From Streptosporangiaceae bacterium (GTDB taxonomy: Bacteria; Actinomycetota; Actinomycetes; Streptosporangiales; Streptosporangiaceae), in assembly GCA_030039095.1 (NCBI GenBank), contig JASHQP010000473.1, positions 1-7,932 on the forward strand: a DNA stretch of 7,932 nucleotides. The letters are read 5' to 3'. Position 1 is the stretch's first letter. Every line of letters begins with the position of its first letter. Below, piece after piece: positions 1 through 7,932 of the stretch. The position numbers were made by a program, and so were the translations under genes. Below the pieces are notes generated by a model. It was not told where the DNA came from, did not search any database, and was given only the letters and a program-made list of their open reading frames with translations.

Positions 1-1
1 C

Positions 2-238
2 AAGGCCAGGCTGGAGGTCAGCGACAGCGGGCCGGGAATTGCCCCCGCCGACCAGCCCCACGTGTTCGACCGGCTGTGGCGCGGCACCGGGGCAGCGGGC
101 ACCGCCGGCAGCGGCATCGGCCTGGCGGTAGCCGCCGAACTGGCCCGCGCCCACCGGGGCAGCATAGAGCTGGCCAGCGAGCCAGGCCAGGGCGCCCAGT
201 TCACCCTGATCCTGCCGCTGGCCCAGGACGCCGGCTGA
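2..238 (+). CDS. Sensor histidine kinase, C-terminal fragment (ATPase domain)
   Basis: Only the last 78 codons are present; the gene begins before the window. The fragment is the end of a HATPase_c domain. It shows the G1 box DSGPGI (fragment residues 8-13), an F-box-like stretch HVFDRLWR, the G2 box GSGIGLAVAAEL, and the usual closing strand pattern ending in FTLILPL. These elements bind ATP for autophosphorylation of a histidine that lies upstream, out of view. The protein would be membrane-bound if it follows the common class, but no membrane segment is visible here. The response regulator downstream is the expected phosphotransfer partner. The order (kinase before regulator) is the less common one. 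The signal sensed cannot be told from this fragment. Confidence 0.93.
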   Translation, partial: KARLEVSDSGPGIAPADQPHVFDRLWRGTGAAGTAGSGIGLAVAAELARAHRGSIELASEPGQGAQFTLILPLAQDAG

Positions 239-300
239 GCCTCGCCCTGGCGGACGCCCTGCCGCCATGCTCGAGGCACCAGGCGCCCGCGCGGCCTGGA

Positions 301-324
301 CGTCGCCCCGGGCTGGCGGCGACG
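301..324 (+). other. Hairpin in the kinase/regulator gap
   Basis: CGTCGCC (301-307) and GGCGACG (318-324) form a perfect 7-base inverted repeat around a 10-base loop, within the 156-base gap between the kinase stop and the regulator start. No T-run follows. It could be a transcript-processing or partial-termination signal, or chance in GC-rich DNA. Nothing else was found in 239-394. Confidence 0.25.
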
Positions 325-394
325 CGCGGGCGCGCGGATCATAGAGGCTGCGTGCGGGCGGACAGCCGGGCCGGCGGAAGGCAGGTGGGCGGCG

Positions 395-1090
<696 letters not shown>

Positions 1091-1145
1091 TCCCGCGCAC
1101 TCGCGAGGCGCCTGCCCGCCTGCCGCGCCGGGCACGGATCTCCAT

Positions 1146-1175
1146 GACGCCTCCATTACCCGCACACGGGGCGTC
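1146..1175 (+). terminator. Weak hairpin downstream of the response regulator gene
   Basis: GACGC (1146-1150) can pair with GCGTC (1171-1175), and inside it CCCG (1159-1162) with CGGG (1167-1170), leaving a one-sided bulge of about 8 bases. Only a pyrimidine-rich CTTCCT follows, with no proper T-tract. It lies 56 bases after the regulator stop, where transcription could end. This is a weak structural call; the rest of 1091-1244 holds nothing I can identify. Confidence 0.2.
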
Positions 1176-1244
1176 CTTCCTGCCCGGCTGCTACTGAGAC
1201 GTGGCCCGACGCGGGACCACAGGCTTCGACCCGAGGTGATCGTT

Positions 1245-1460
1245 GTGACTGCCCTCCAGCGCCAGCAAAGGCCCGGCTCCGGATCGCCCGTTCGGCGGGT
1301 GGTGCGCCGAACGGTCCGCGCGCTCCGCAACCTGCATGACGAGCAGGTGTACGCGTGGGAATGCTTGTTCCGGTCCTACCGCGCGCCGCAGCCCGCATCC
1401 CGGGCTCACGCCCCGCTGCGCGGAAGGCACCCAGCGAGTTCGCCTGTCGCCGGGGAGTGA
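1245..1460 (+). CDS. Small hypothetical protein (71 aa)
   Basis: GTG-start reading frame of 71 codons. GAGG at 1233-1236 lies eight bases before GTG 1245, a good ribosome-binding site; the earlier in-frame GTG at 1236 overlaps that site and is less likely. Most codons end in G or C, as in the neighbouring genes. The N-terminal part is Arg-rich. The central stretch RALRNLHDEQVYAWECLF (about 28-45) looks like a genuine helix with Trp, Cys and acidic residues, and resembles small uncharacterised actinobacterial proteins I loosely recall, which I cannot verify. The tail after residue 50 is rich in Pro, Ala and Arg and looks less protein-like, so the gene may be shifted or decayed there. No membrane segment, signal peptide or known domain is visible. 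Function unknown. Confidence 0.42.
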   Translation: MTALQRQQRPGSGSPVRRVVRRTVRALRNLHDEQVYAWECLFRSYRAPQPASRAHAPLRGRHPASSPVAGE

Positions 1461-1525
1461 CCGCGCGGGCGGCACAAACGGGAAGACGGGCAGACTGACT
1501 CAGCCGGTTAGTTTCTACTAGAGGT

Positions 1526-1545
1526 TATGACGTAAAATTCCTGCA
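1526..1545 (+). promoter_or_regulatory. Candidate leaderless promoter of the Cys-rich regulator
   Basis: TAAAAT at 1533-1538 matches five of six bases of the -10 consensus and ends six bases before the ATG at 1545. That is the spacing expected if transcription starts on the A of the start codon. No Shine-Dalgarno sequence precedes this ATG, which fits a leaderless mRNA, common in actinobacteria. No convincing -35 element is seen; TTAGTT at 1508-1513 would need a 19-base spacer. The patch is AT-rich against GC-rich surroundings. An alternative -10 is TATGAC at 1526-1531. Confidence 0.45.
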
Positions 1546-2252
1546 TGGATGTGCAGGGCCTGCTGACACCCGACAGAGGCGCGCCCCTCGGAGAGAGCCG
1601 CGCCCGGGTGCTTGATCTGTTGCGCGCCGCTGGCGGGCCGCTTGGCGTGCAGGATGTCGCCGAACGGGCCGGCTTGCACCCGAACACCGCCCGCTTTCAC
1701 CTCGAGGCCCTGGTGGATGCCGGCCTGGCCGCGCGGGAGCCGCAGCCGCGGGAGACCCCGGGTCGCCCCAGCTTGGTATACACGGTCACGAATGCTGACG
1801 GGCCGACCGGGCAGCGGCGCTACCGGCTGCTCGCGGAGATACTCACCAGCATGATCGCCGGGGTGATGCCGGATCCGGCCCAGGCGGCGGAGGAGGCCGG
1901 CCGGGAATGGGGCCGGTACCTCACTGAGCAGCCACCTCCCTACCAGCGCCTCGACGCCGGGGAGTCGATCAAGCGGCTGACCGCGGCACTGGAGGAGATC
2001 GGGTTTGCGCCAGAGGCTGTTTCCGATGACGGCGGTTGCCATATCCGGTTGCACCAGTGCCCGTTCCGGGAGGTCGCCGAGCGTCATCAGGACGTGGTAT
2101 GCGCCCTGCATCTCGGCCTCATGCAGGGGGTGCTCGAGCAGATCAGGGCGCCGGTCACCGCGGACCGGTTGCTGCCGTTCGCAGAGCCCAGCGTCTGCAT
2201 CGCCGACCTCAGCAACGGGAAGAATCAGCCCGCCGGGCCCGATCGGCGCTGA
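1545..2252 (+). CDS. Winged-helix transcription regulator with Cys-rich C-terminal domain (COG2345/SufR-like)
   Basis: A 235-residue DNA-binding protein. The N-terminal winged helix (about 16-82) is ArsR/MarR-like: SRARVLDLLRAAGGPL, then a helix-turn-helix around VQDVAERAGLHPNTARFHLEALVDAGL (written in the ORF as residues 35-61), and a wing ending in RPSLVYTV. The C-terminal half carries four cysteines, Cys165, Cys172, Cys186 and Cys218, in the setting HQCPFREVAE...VVCALHLGL. This layout resembles SufR-type regulators, whose C-terminal cysteines hold an Fe-S cluster; here cluster or metal binding is inference. It sits upstream of, and in the same direction as, genes for a thiol peroxidase-like protein and several Fe-S enzymes, which fits a redox or Fe-S sensing role. 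The start is chosen because a -10-like TAAAAT lies six bases upstream and no ribosome-binding site is present. The last dozen residues (SNGKNQPAGPDRR) are probably disordered. Confidence 0.88.
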   Translation: MDVQGLLTPDRGAPLGESRARVLDLLRAAGGPLGVQDVAERAGLHPNTARFHLEALVDAGLAAREPQPRETPGRPSLVYTVTNADGPTGQRRYRLLAEILTSMIAGVMPDPAQAAEEAGREWGRYLTEQPPPYQRLDAGESIKRLTAALEEIGFAPEAVSDDGGCHIRLHQCPFREVAERHQDVVCALHLGLMQGVLEQIRAPVTADRLLPFAEPSVCIADLSNGKNQPAGPDRR

Positions 2253-2261
2253 CGACTACCG

Positions 2262-2282
2262 GGAGCCTGGTGCGGTGGCTCC
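2262..2282 (+). terminator. Hairpin after the Cys-rich regulator gene
   Basis: GGAGCC (2262-2267) and GGCTCC (2277-2282) form a perfect 6-base stem with a 9-base loop, starting nine bases after the regulator stop codon. No T-tract follows. Terminators without a U-tail are reported for actinobacteria, so the position makes termination plausible, but the stem is short. Confidence 0.33.
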
Positions 2283-2309
2283 AGGGCATCGCGGACTCGC
2301 CCGGCCCTG

Positions 2310-2348
2310 CCTCGTATTTACACGAGGTATCCTCATATTTACATCAGT
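2310..2348 (+). promoter_or_regulatory. Two related operator-like elements, 21 bases apart, in an AT-rich island
   Basis: Element 1 (2310-2327) is a perfect inverted repeat, CCTCGT and ACGAGG around ATTTAC. Element 2 (2331-2348) starts exactly 21 bases later and matches element 1 at 14 of 18 positions, sharing CCTC, TATTTACA and AG, but its own symmetry is broken. A 21-base period puts both on the same face of the helix. Each contains TTTACA, a five-of-six match to the -35 consensus. The island continues to about 2366 and includes a run of six T. It lies about 170-200 bases before the AhpD-like gene, so it is the best candidate for the control region of the downstream operon. Which protein binds is unknown; the regulator encoded at 1545-2252 is the obvious first guess. 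Confidence 0.5.
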
Positions 2349-2500
2349 TTTTTAGTAACAACGAAACCTGCCAGCGCGGGCTGGCCAGCCGCCTGGCCCA
2401 GTGCGCCTGGCATGACGGCCGGCAGACAGCAACCAGCGTGAACGCGACGCAGTGTGAACCAACGAGGCGCCCCGGTCAGCCGGGCGGGCGCCGGACCAGG

Positions 2501-2507
2501 AAGGAGG
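2501..2507 (+). promoter_or_regulatory. Strong ribosome binding site for the AhpD-like gene
   Basis: AAGGAGG, close to the perfect anti-16S complement, ends ten bases before the ATG at 2518. It is the strongest Shine-Dalgarno sequence in the window and fixes the start of the AhpD-like gene. Between the AT-rich island and this site (2367-2500) I see only GC-rich leader, with a short hairpin GCCAGC/GCTGGC at 2370-2385 and no gene. Confidence 0.8.
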
Positions 2508-2517
2508 TTCGCCGAAT

Positions 2518-3000
2518 ATGCGGGTCGACTACCGTGAGGTGTTCCCCGCCGGAGCGCGGGCAATGGTGGAGCTGGAAGTCGCGGTGCACGGCAGCACGCT
2601 GGAGCCGGAACTGCTGGAGCTGGTGAAGATCCGGGCCTCGCAGATCAACGGCTGCACCTACTGCCTGGCGATGCACCACCGGGACGCGCGCGCGCACGGC
2701 GAGCATGCCACGCGGCTGGACACCGTCGCGGCCTGGCGGGAGGCGCCGTACTACAGCGCCCGGGAGCGGGCCGCGCTGGCCTGGTGCGAGGCGCTGACCG
2801 AGCTGCCCCGCACCGGCGCCCCCGATGAGGACTACGCCGGAGTGCAGGCCGCGTTCTCCCCGGACGAGATCGCCGCGCTGACGTTCGCGATCGTGGCGAT
2901 CAACGGCTGGAACCGGCTCGCCGTCGGGCTGCGCTCCGATGTGCTGAGCCTGGACGGCCTCGACCTCCCGGCGGGCGCCGCGGCGCCCGCCGGGCAGTGA
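2518..3000 (+). CDS. Carboxymuconolactone decarboxylase family protein, AhpD-like
   Basis: A 160-residue cytosolic protein of the CMD/AhpD fold. The core motif [15 protein letters not shown] gives Cys46-X2-Cys49 and His53, and Glu34 lies twelve residues before Cys46. This Glu/Cys/Cys/His spacing matches the proton-relay set of mycobacterial AhpD (Glu118, Cys130, Cys133, His137), so thiol-dependent peroxidase or disulfide reductase activity is plausible. Real carboxymuconolactone decarboxylation is unlikely, because such enzymes lack the CXXC. The second half has the usual helical region ([18 protein letters not shown], then the [13 protein letters not shown] helix). The C-terminus is an Ala/Pro/Gly tail encoded by a perfect palindrome. 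It has its own strong ribosome-binding site and stops ten bases before the aconitase start, so it heads the operon. A protective role for the oxidation-prone Fe-S enzymes downstream is inference. Confidence 0.9.
   Translation: MRVDYREVFPAGARAMVELEVAVHGSTLEPELLELVKIRASQINGCTYCLAMHHRDARAHGEHATRLDTVAAWREAPYYSARERAALAWCEALTELPRTGAPDEDYAGVQAAFSPDEIAALTFAIVAINGWNRLAVGLRSDVLSLDGLDLPAGAAAPAGQ
2967..2994. repeat. Perfect 28-base G/C palindrome at the end of the AhpD-like gene
   Basis: All 28 bases are G or C and the sequence equals its own reverse complement; it begins CCCGGCGGGC and is centred between 2980 and 2981. As RNA it can fold into a 12-base-pair stem with a 4-base loop. It encodes the Pro/Ala/Gly tail of the AhpD-like protein and ends six bases before the last base of its stop codon, 16 bases before the aconitase GTG. 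No T-run follows. It could lower read-through into the aconitase gene, protect the upstream 3' end, or mask the weak aconitase ribosome-binding region. Confidence 0.75.
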
Positions 3001-3010
3001 CCAGGCACCC

Positions 3011-5793
3011 GTGGGCGCGGGCAGCTTCGGCGCCGACGGCTCGCTGGAGGTGAACGGCGCTAGCCACCAGATCTTCCGGGTCGGGGCGGTCGGGGGGGCG
3101 GCGCGGCTGCCGTTCAGCCTGAAGGTGCTGCTGGAGAACCTGCTCCGGAACGAGGACGGCAGGCTGGTGACCGCCGCTCAGATCGAGGCGCTGGCCGCGT
3201 GGGACCCGCAGGCCGAGCCGTCGGCAGAGGTCGCGTTCACCCCGGCCCGGGTGCTGCTGCAGGACTTCACCGGGGTGCCCTGCCTGGTGGACCTGGCCGC
3301 GATGCGGGAGGCGATGGCCGGGCTCGGCGGTGATCCCTCGCGGGTCAGCCCGCTGCGCCCGGCCGAGCTGATCATCGATCATTCGGTGATCGCTGACTAC
3401 TTCGGCCGCCCGGACGCCCTGGCGCGCAACATCGACATGGAATACCGGCGCAACGCGGAGCGATACGCGTTCCTGCGCTGGGGCCAGCAGGCGCTGCCCG
3501 GGCTGCGGGTGGTGCCCCCGGGCACCGGGATCTGCCATCAGGTCAACATCGAGCACCTGGCCCGGGTGGTGTTCGCCGAGGACGGCGCCGCCTTCCCGGA
3601 CACACTGGTGGGCACCGACTCGCACACCCCGATGGTCAACGGGCTGGGGGTGCTCGGCTGGGGGGTGGGCGGCATCGAGGCCGAGGCGGCGATGCTCGGC
3701 CAGCCACTGTCGATGCTGATCCCGAACGTGATCGGGGTCCGGCTGTCCGGCGCCCTGCCGGACGGCGCCACCGCCACCGACCTGGTGCTGACCATCGCCG
3801 AACTGCTCCGCTCGGTCGGCGTGGTCGGCACGTTCGTGGAGTTCTTCGGGCCGGGCGTGGCCGCGGTGCCGGTGGCCAACCGGGCCACGATCGGGAACAT
3901 GAGCCCGGAGTACGGCTGCACCAGCGCGATCTTCCCGATCGACGAGGCAACGCTGGCCTACCTGCGGCTCACCGGCCGCCCCGAGGCCCAGATCGCGCTC
4001 ACCGAGGCCTACGCGAAGGAGCAGGGGCTCTGGCACGACCCGGGGCACGTGCCGGATTACTCGCAGATTCTGGACCTGGACCTGGCTGCGGTGGTCCCGT
4101 CGATCGCCGGGCCGAAACGCCCCCAGGACCGGATCCCGCTGGCCCGGGCGCCGCAGGCGTTCCGCGCCGTGCTCGGCCAGTACGCCCCGGCCGCGCCGCC
4201 CTCCGGCCTGGACGAGGCGGGCGCCGAGTCGTTCCCGGCCTCGGACCCGATCGCGGTCAGCGGCGATCACGACGGTGACCGGCCCGCGCCGCCCATCCCG
4301 GACGCCGGCCTGCCACCCCGCCCCCGCCGCCCGGTCCGGATCACCCTCGATGACGGCCGGGAAGCAGAGATCGACCACGGGGCCGTGGTGATCGCCGCGA
4401 TCACCTCCTGCACCAACACCTCCAACCCCGAGGTGATGATCGCGGCGGCGCTGCTGGCCAAGAACGCGGCCGAGCGCGGCCTGGCGCCCAGGCCGTGGGT
4501 CAAAACCTCGCTGGCCCCCGGGTCGCGGGTGGTCATGGACTACTACGACCGGGCCGGGCTGACCCCGTGGCTGGACAAGCTCGGTTTCAGCCTGGTCGGC
4601 TACGGGTGCACCACCTGTATCGGCAACTCCGGGCCGCTGATTCCGGCCGTGTCGGCCGCGGTCGCCGAGGGGGATCTCGCGGTCTGCTCGGTGCTGTCAG
4701 GAAACCGGAACTTCGAGGGCCGTATCCACCCGGAGACCAAGCTGAACTACCTGGCCTCGCCGCCGCTGGTGGTCGCCTACGCGCTGGCCGGAACCATGGA
4801 CACCAGCCTCGTGGCCGACCCGCTGGGCACCGGCAGCGATGGGCAGCCGGTCTATCTGCGCGACATCTGGCCGACGGCGGCCGAGGTCGCGGACGTCATC
4901 GCCTCCTGCCTGCGCCCGGAGATGTTCACCCGCGAGTACGCGCAGGTGTTCGCCGGGGACGACCGGTGGCGGTCACTGCCGGTACCGTCGGGCGGGGCGT
5001 TTGCCTGGGACGCGGCCTCCAGCTACGTGCGCCGCCCGCCGTTCTTCGACGACCTGGCCGCCGAGCCGGGCCCGCTGGGCGACGTCGAAGGCGCGCGGGT
5101 GCTGGCCCTGCTCGGCGACTCGGTCACCACCGACCACATCTCGCCAGCCGGGACGATCAGGGCCGACTCGCCAGCCGGGCGCTACCTGCTGGACCGTGGC
5201 GTGCAGCCCCGGGACTTCAACTCCTACGGGTCCCGGCGCGGCAACCATGAGGTGATGATCCGCGGCACCTTCGCCAACGTCCGGCTGCGCAACCGGCTCG
5301 CCCCGGGGACCGAGGGTGGCTTCACCCGCCACCTGCCCGGCGGGGAGCAGATGACGATCTTCGACGCCGCCACCCGGTACGCGGCGGAGGGCGTGCCGCT
5401 GCTGGTGATCGCCGGACGGGAGTACGGCTCCGGGTCATCGCGGGACTGGGCCGCCAAGGGTACCGCGCTGCTCGGCGTCCGGGCCGTGCTCGCGACCTCC
5501 TTCGAGCGCATCCACCGGTCCAACCTGATCGGCATGGGCGTGCTCCCGCTGCAGTTCGCCGACGGCCAGGACGCCGCGGCACTGGGCCTGACCGGCGAGG
5601 AAACCTTCGCCGTCCGCGGGCTGGCGGGCGCCGACGAGGTCCCGGGCACCGTTGCGGTCACCGCCGCCGGGCCCGGCGGCACCCGCGATTTCAGCGCCAC
5701 GGTGCGGATCGACACCCCTGCCGAGGCCGCCTACTACCGGCACGGCGGCATCCTGCCCTACGTGCTGCGCCGCCTCGCCGCAGGGGAGCGGGC

Positions 5794-5797
<4 letters not shown>
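3011..5797 (+). CDS. acnA: Aconitate hydratase (AcnA/IRP-type)
   Basis: A 928-residue TCA-cycle enzyme interconverting citrate and isocitrate in the cytosol, normal length for actinobacterial AcnA. The [4Fe-4S] ligands are Cys467 (SCTNTS) and Cys533 and Cys536 ([12 protein letters not shown]). Other family blocks are [21 protein letters not shown] (202-206), [29 protein letters not shown] (702-714), [19 protein letters not shown], and the swivel-domain active-site loop YGSGSSRDW with Ser809-Ser810-Arg811. A linker before the first ligand carries the SFPASDP motif (407-413), typical of actinobacterial AcnA. The GTG start is supported because the N-terminus [12 protein letters not shown] lines up with the start of Streptomyces-type AcnA as I remember it. 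The ribosome-binding site is weak (AGG at 3003-3005), suggesting translational coupling to the AhpD-like gene ten bases upstream. One oddity is Pro207, where AcnA proteins normally have Thr after SHT. The stop overlaps the nuoF start. Confidence 0.97.
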
Positions 5798-7082
<1,285 letters not shown>

Positions 7083-7086
<4 letters not shown>

Positions 7087-7932
7087 GCGTCCAGGCCAGC
7101 CACGGTAGCCCCGGGGGGCAGATCCCGTCCGGCGGCGTCACCGTGACCATCGACGGCTTCGAGATCACGGTTCCGAAGGGCACACTGATCATCCGGGCTG
7201 CCGAGCTGCTCGGCATCTCGATCCCGCGGTTCTGCGACCATCCGCTGCTCGACCCGATCGCTGCGTGCCGCCAGTGCCTGGTGGAGGTGCACGGCCAGGC
7301 CAAGCCACCGCCGGCCTGCGCCACCGTGTGCACCGACGGGATGGTGGTGCACACGGCGCTCACCTCGGCCGTGGCGGAGAAGGCCCAGCGCGGTGTGATG
7401 GAGTTCCTGCTGATCAACCATCCGCTCGACTGCCCGATGTGCGACAAGGGGGGCGAGTGCCCGCTGCAGAACCACGCCATGACGTATGGCCAGGGCGAGA
7501 CCCGGTTCACCGACGAGAAGCGGCACTTCGCCAAGCCGGTTCCGATCTCCGCGCAGATCCTGCTGGACCGGGAGCGGTGCATCTCCTGCACCCGGTGCGT
7601 CCGCTGCTCCGAGGAGATCGCCGGCGACCCGTTCATCGACTTCGACGACCGCGGGCCCGCCCAGTACATCGCCACCGCAAAGGGCAGGCCGTTCCACTCC
7701 TACTTCTCCGGCAACACGATCCAGATCTGCCCGGTCGGCGCGCTGACCAGCTCCGCGTACCGGTTCCGGTCCCGGCCGTTCGACCTGGTCTCCACGCCCG
7801 GCGTCTGCGAGCACTGCGCGTCCGGCTGCCGGCTGCGCACCGACCACCGCCGCGGCACGGTCATGCGCCGTCTGGCCGGCGACGACCCGCGGGTCAACGA
7901 GGAATGGAACTGTGACAAGGGCCGCTTCGCGT
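7083..7932 (+). CDS. nuoG: NADH-quinone oxidoreductase subunit G, N-terminal part (runs off window)
   Basis: The first 283 residues of the large Fe-S subunit of complex I, which carries electrons from NuoF toward NuoI. The [2Fe-2S] N1b ligands are Cys51, Cys62, Cys65 and probably Cys79. The N5 cluster has His113, Cys117, Cys120 and Cys126 ([14 protein letters not shown]). The N4 cluster has Cys166, Cys169, Cys172 and Cys216 (ICPVGALTS). A fourth motif, Cys242-X2-Cys245-X3-Cys249-X27-Cys277, matches the extra N7 cluster found in some bacteria, at the start of the molybdopterin-oxidoreductase-like domain. [25 protein letters not shown] residues (216 onward) separate it from formate dehydrogenase alpha subunits of similar build. 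The ATG overlaps the nuoF stop (ATGA), so translation is coupled. Cys83 and Cys175 are additional cysteines. The remaining two thirds of the protein lie beyond the window. Confidence 0.96.

Noticed and set aside
1518..2111. Minus-strand frame of 197 codons opposite the Cys-rich regulator
   Set aside because: The + strand has a clear winged helix and cysteine pattern; the antisense product has no recognisable feature and no convincing ribosome-binding site.
2379..2390. 12-base palindrome GGCTGGCCAGCC in the same leader
   Set aside because: Too short to fold with a loop as a strong hairpin, and expected by chance in GC-rich sequence; no T-run or anti-structure logic strong enough to call an attenuator.
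2438..2459. Direct repeat GTGAAC at 2438-2443 and 2454-2459 in the leader of the AhpD-like gene
   Set aside because: Six-base repeats 16 bases apart occur readily by chance, and the flanks do not match.
2900..4378. Long minus-strand reading frame of 492 codons opposite the aconitase gene
   Set aside because: It lies opposite a well-supported gene with G/C-ending codons, which leaves the complementary frames open by composition. Its translation is His/Arg/Gly-rich and shows no domain.

Overview
The window is GC-rich with strong G/C preference at third codon positions. All recognisable genes are on the + strand. The NuoF, NuoG and aconitase sequences look actinobacterial: the aconitase carries an inserted SFPASDP segment, and NuoG has the ICPVGALTS and [11 protein letters not shown] signatures. 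I read it as chromosomal DNA of a high-GC actinobacterium and cannot name the genus. There is no sign of phage, transposon, CRISPR, tRNA or rRNA.

Left part (1-1090): the C-terminal end of a sensor histidine kinase, then a complete OmpR-type response regulator, forming a two-component pair with the kinase gene first. From 1091 to 1544 there is no large gene. This stretch holds a weak hairpin, a plausible 71-residue hypothetical gene (1245-1460) and an AT-rich promoter-like patch just before the next gene.

Middle (1545-3000): a winged-helix transcription regulator with four cysteines in its C-terminal half, arranged much like SufR-type sensors. It is followed by a 265-base gap with a hairpin and an AT-rich island containing two related 18-base elements, 21 bases apart. 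Then comes an AhpD-like carboxymuconolactone decarboxylase family protein with the complete Glu/Cys/Cys/His relay.

Right part (3011-7932): aconitase, NuoF and the first 283 residues of NuoG, packed as an operon. The aconitase start lies 10 bases after the AhpD-like gene. The aconitase/nuoF and nuoF/nuoG junctions are both 4-base ATGA overlaps. A perfect 28-base all-G/C palindrome lies in the last codons of the AhpD-like gene and may act at the junction with the aconitase gene.

How the genes may work together: aconitase (a TCA-cycle [4Fe-4S] enzyme) is co-transcribed with the NADH-oxidising arm of complex I, and a thiol peroxidase-like protein lies at the head of the same run. A Cys-rich regulator sits directly upstream. 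A redox- or Fe-S-responsive unit that tunes TCA flux and NADH oxidation is a reasonable hypothesis, but it is inference. The most unusual point is that nuoF is preceded by an aconitase gene rather than nuoE. I did not find a clearly new type of system.
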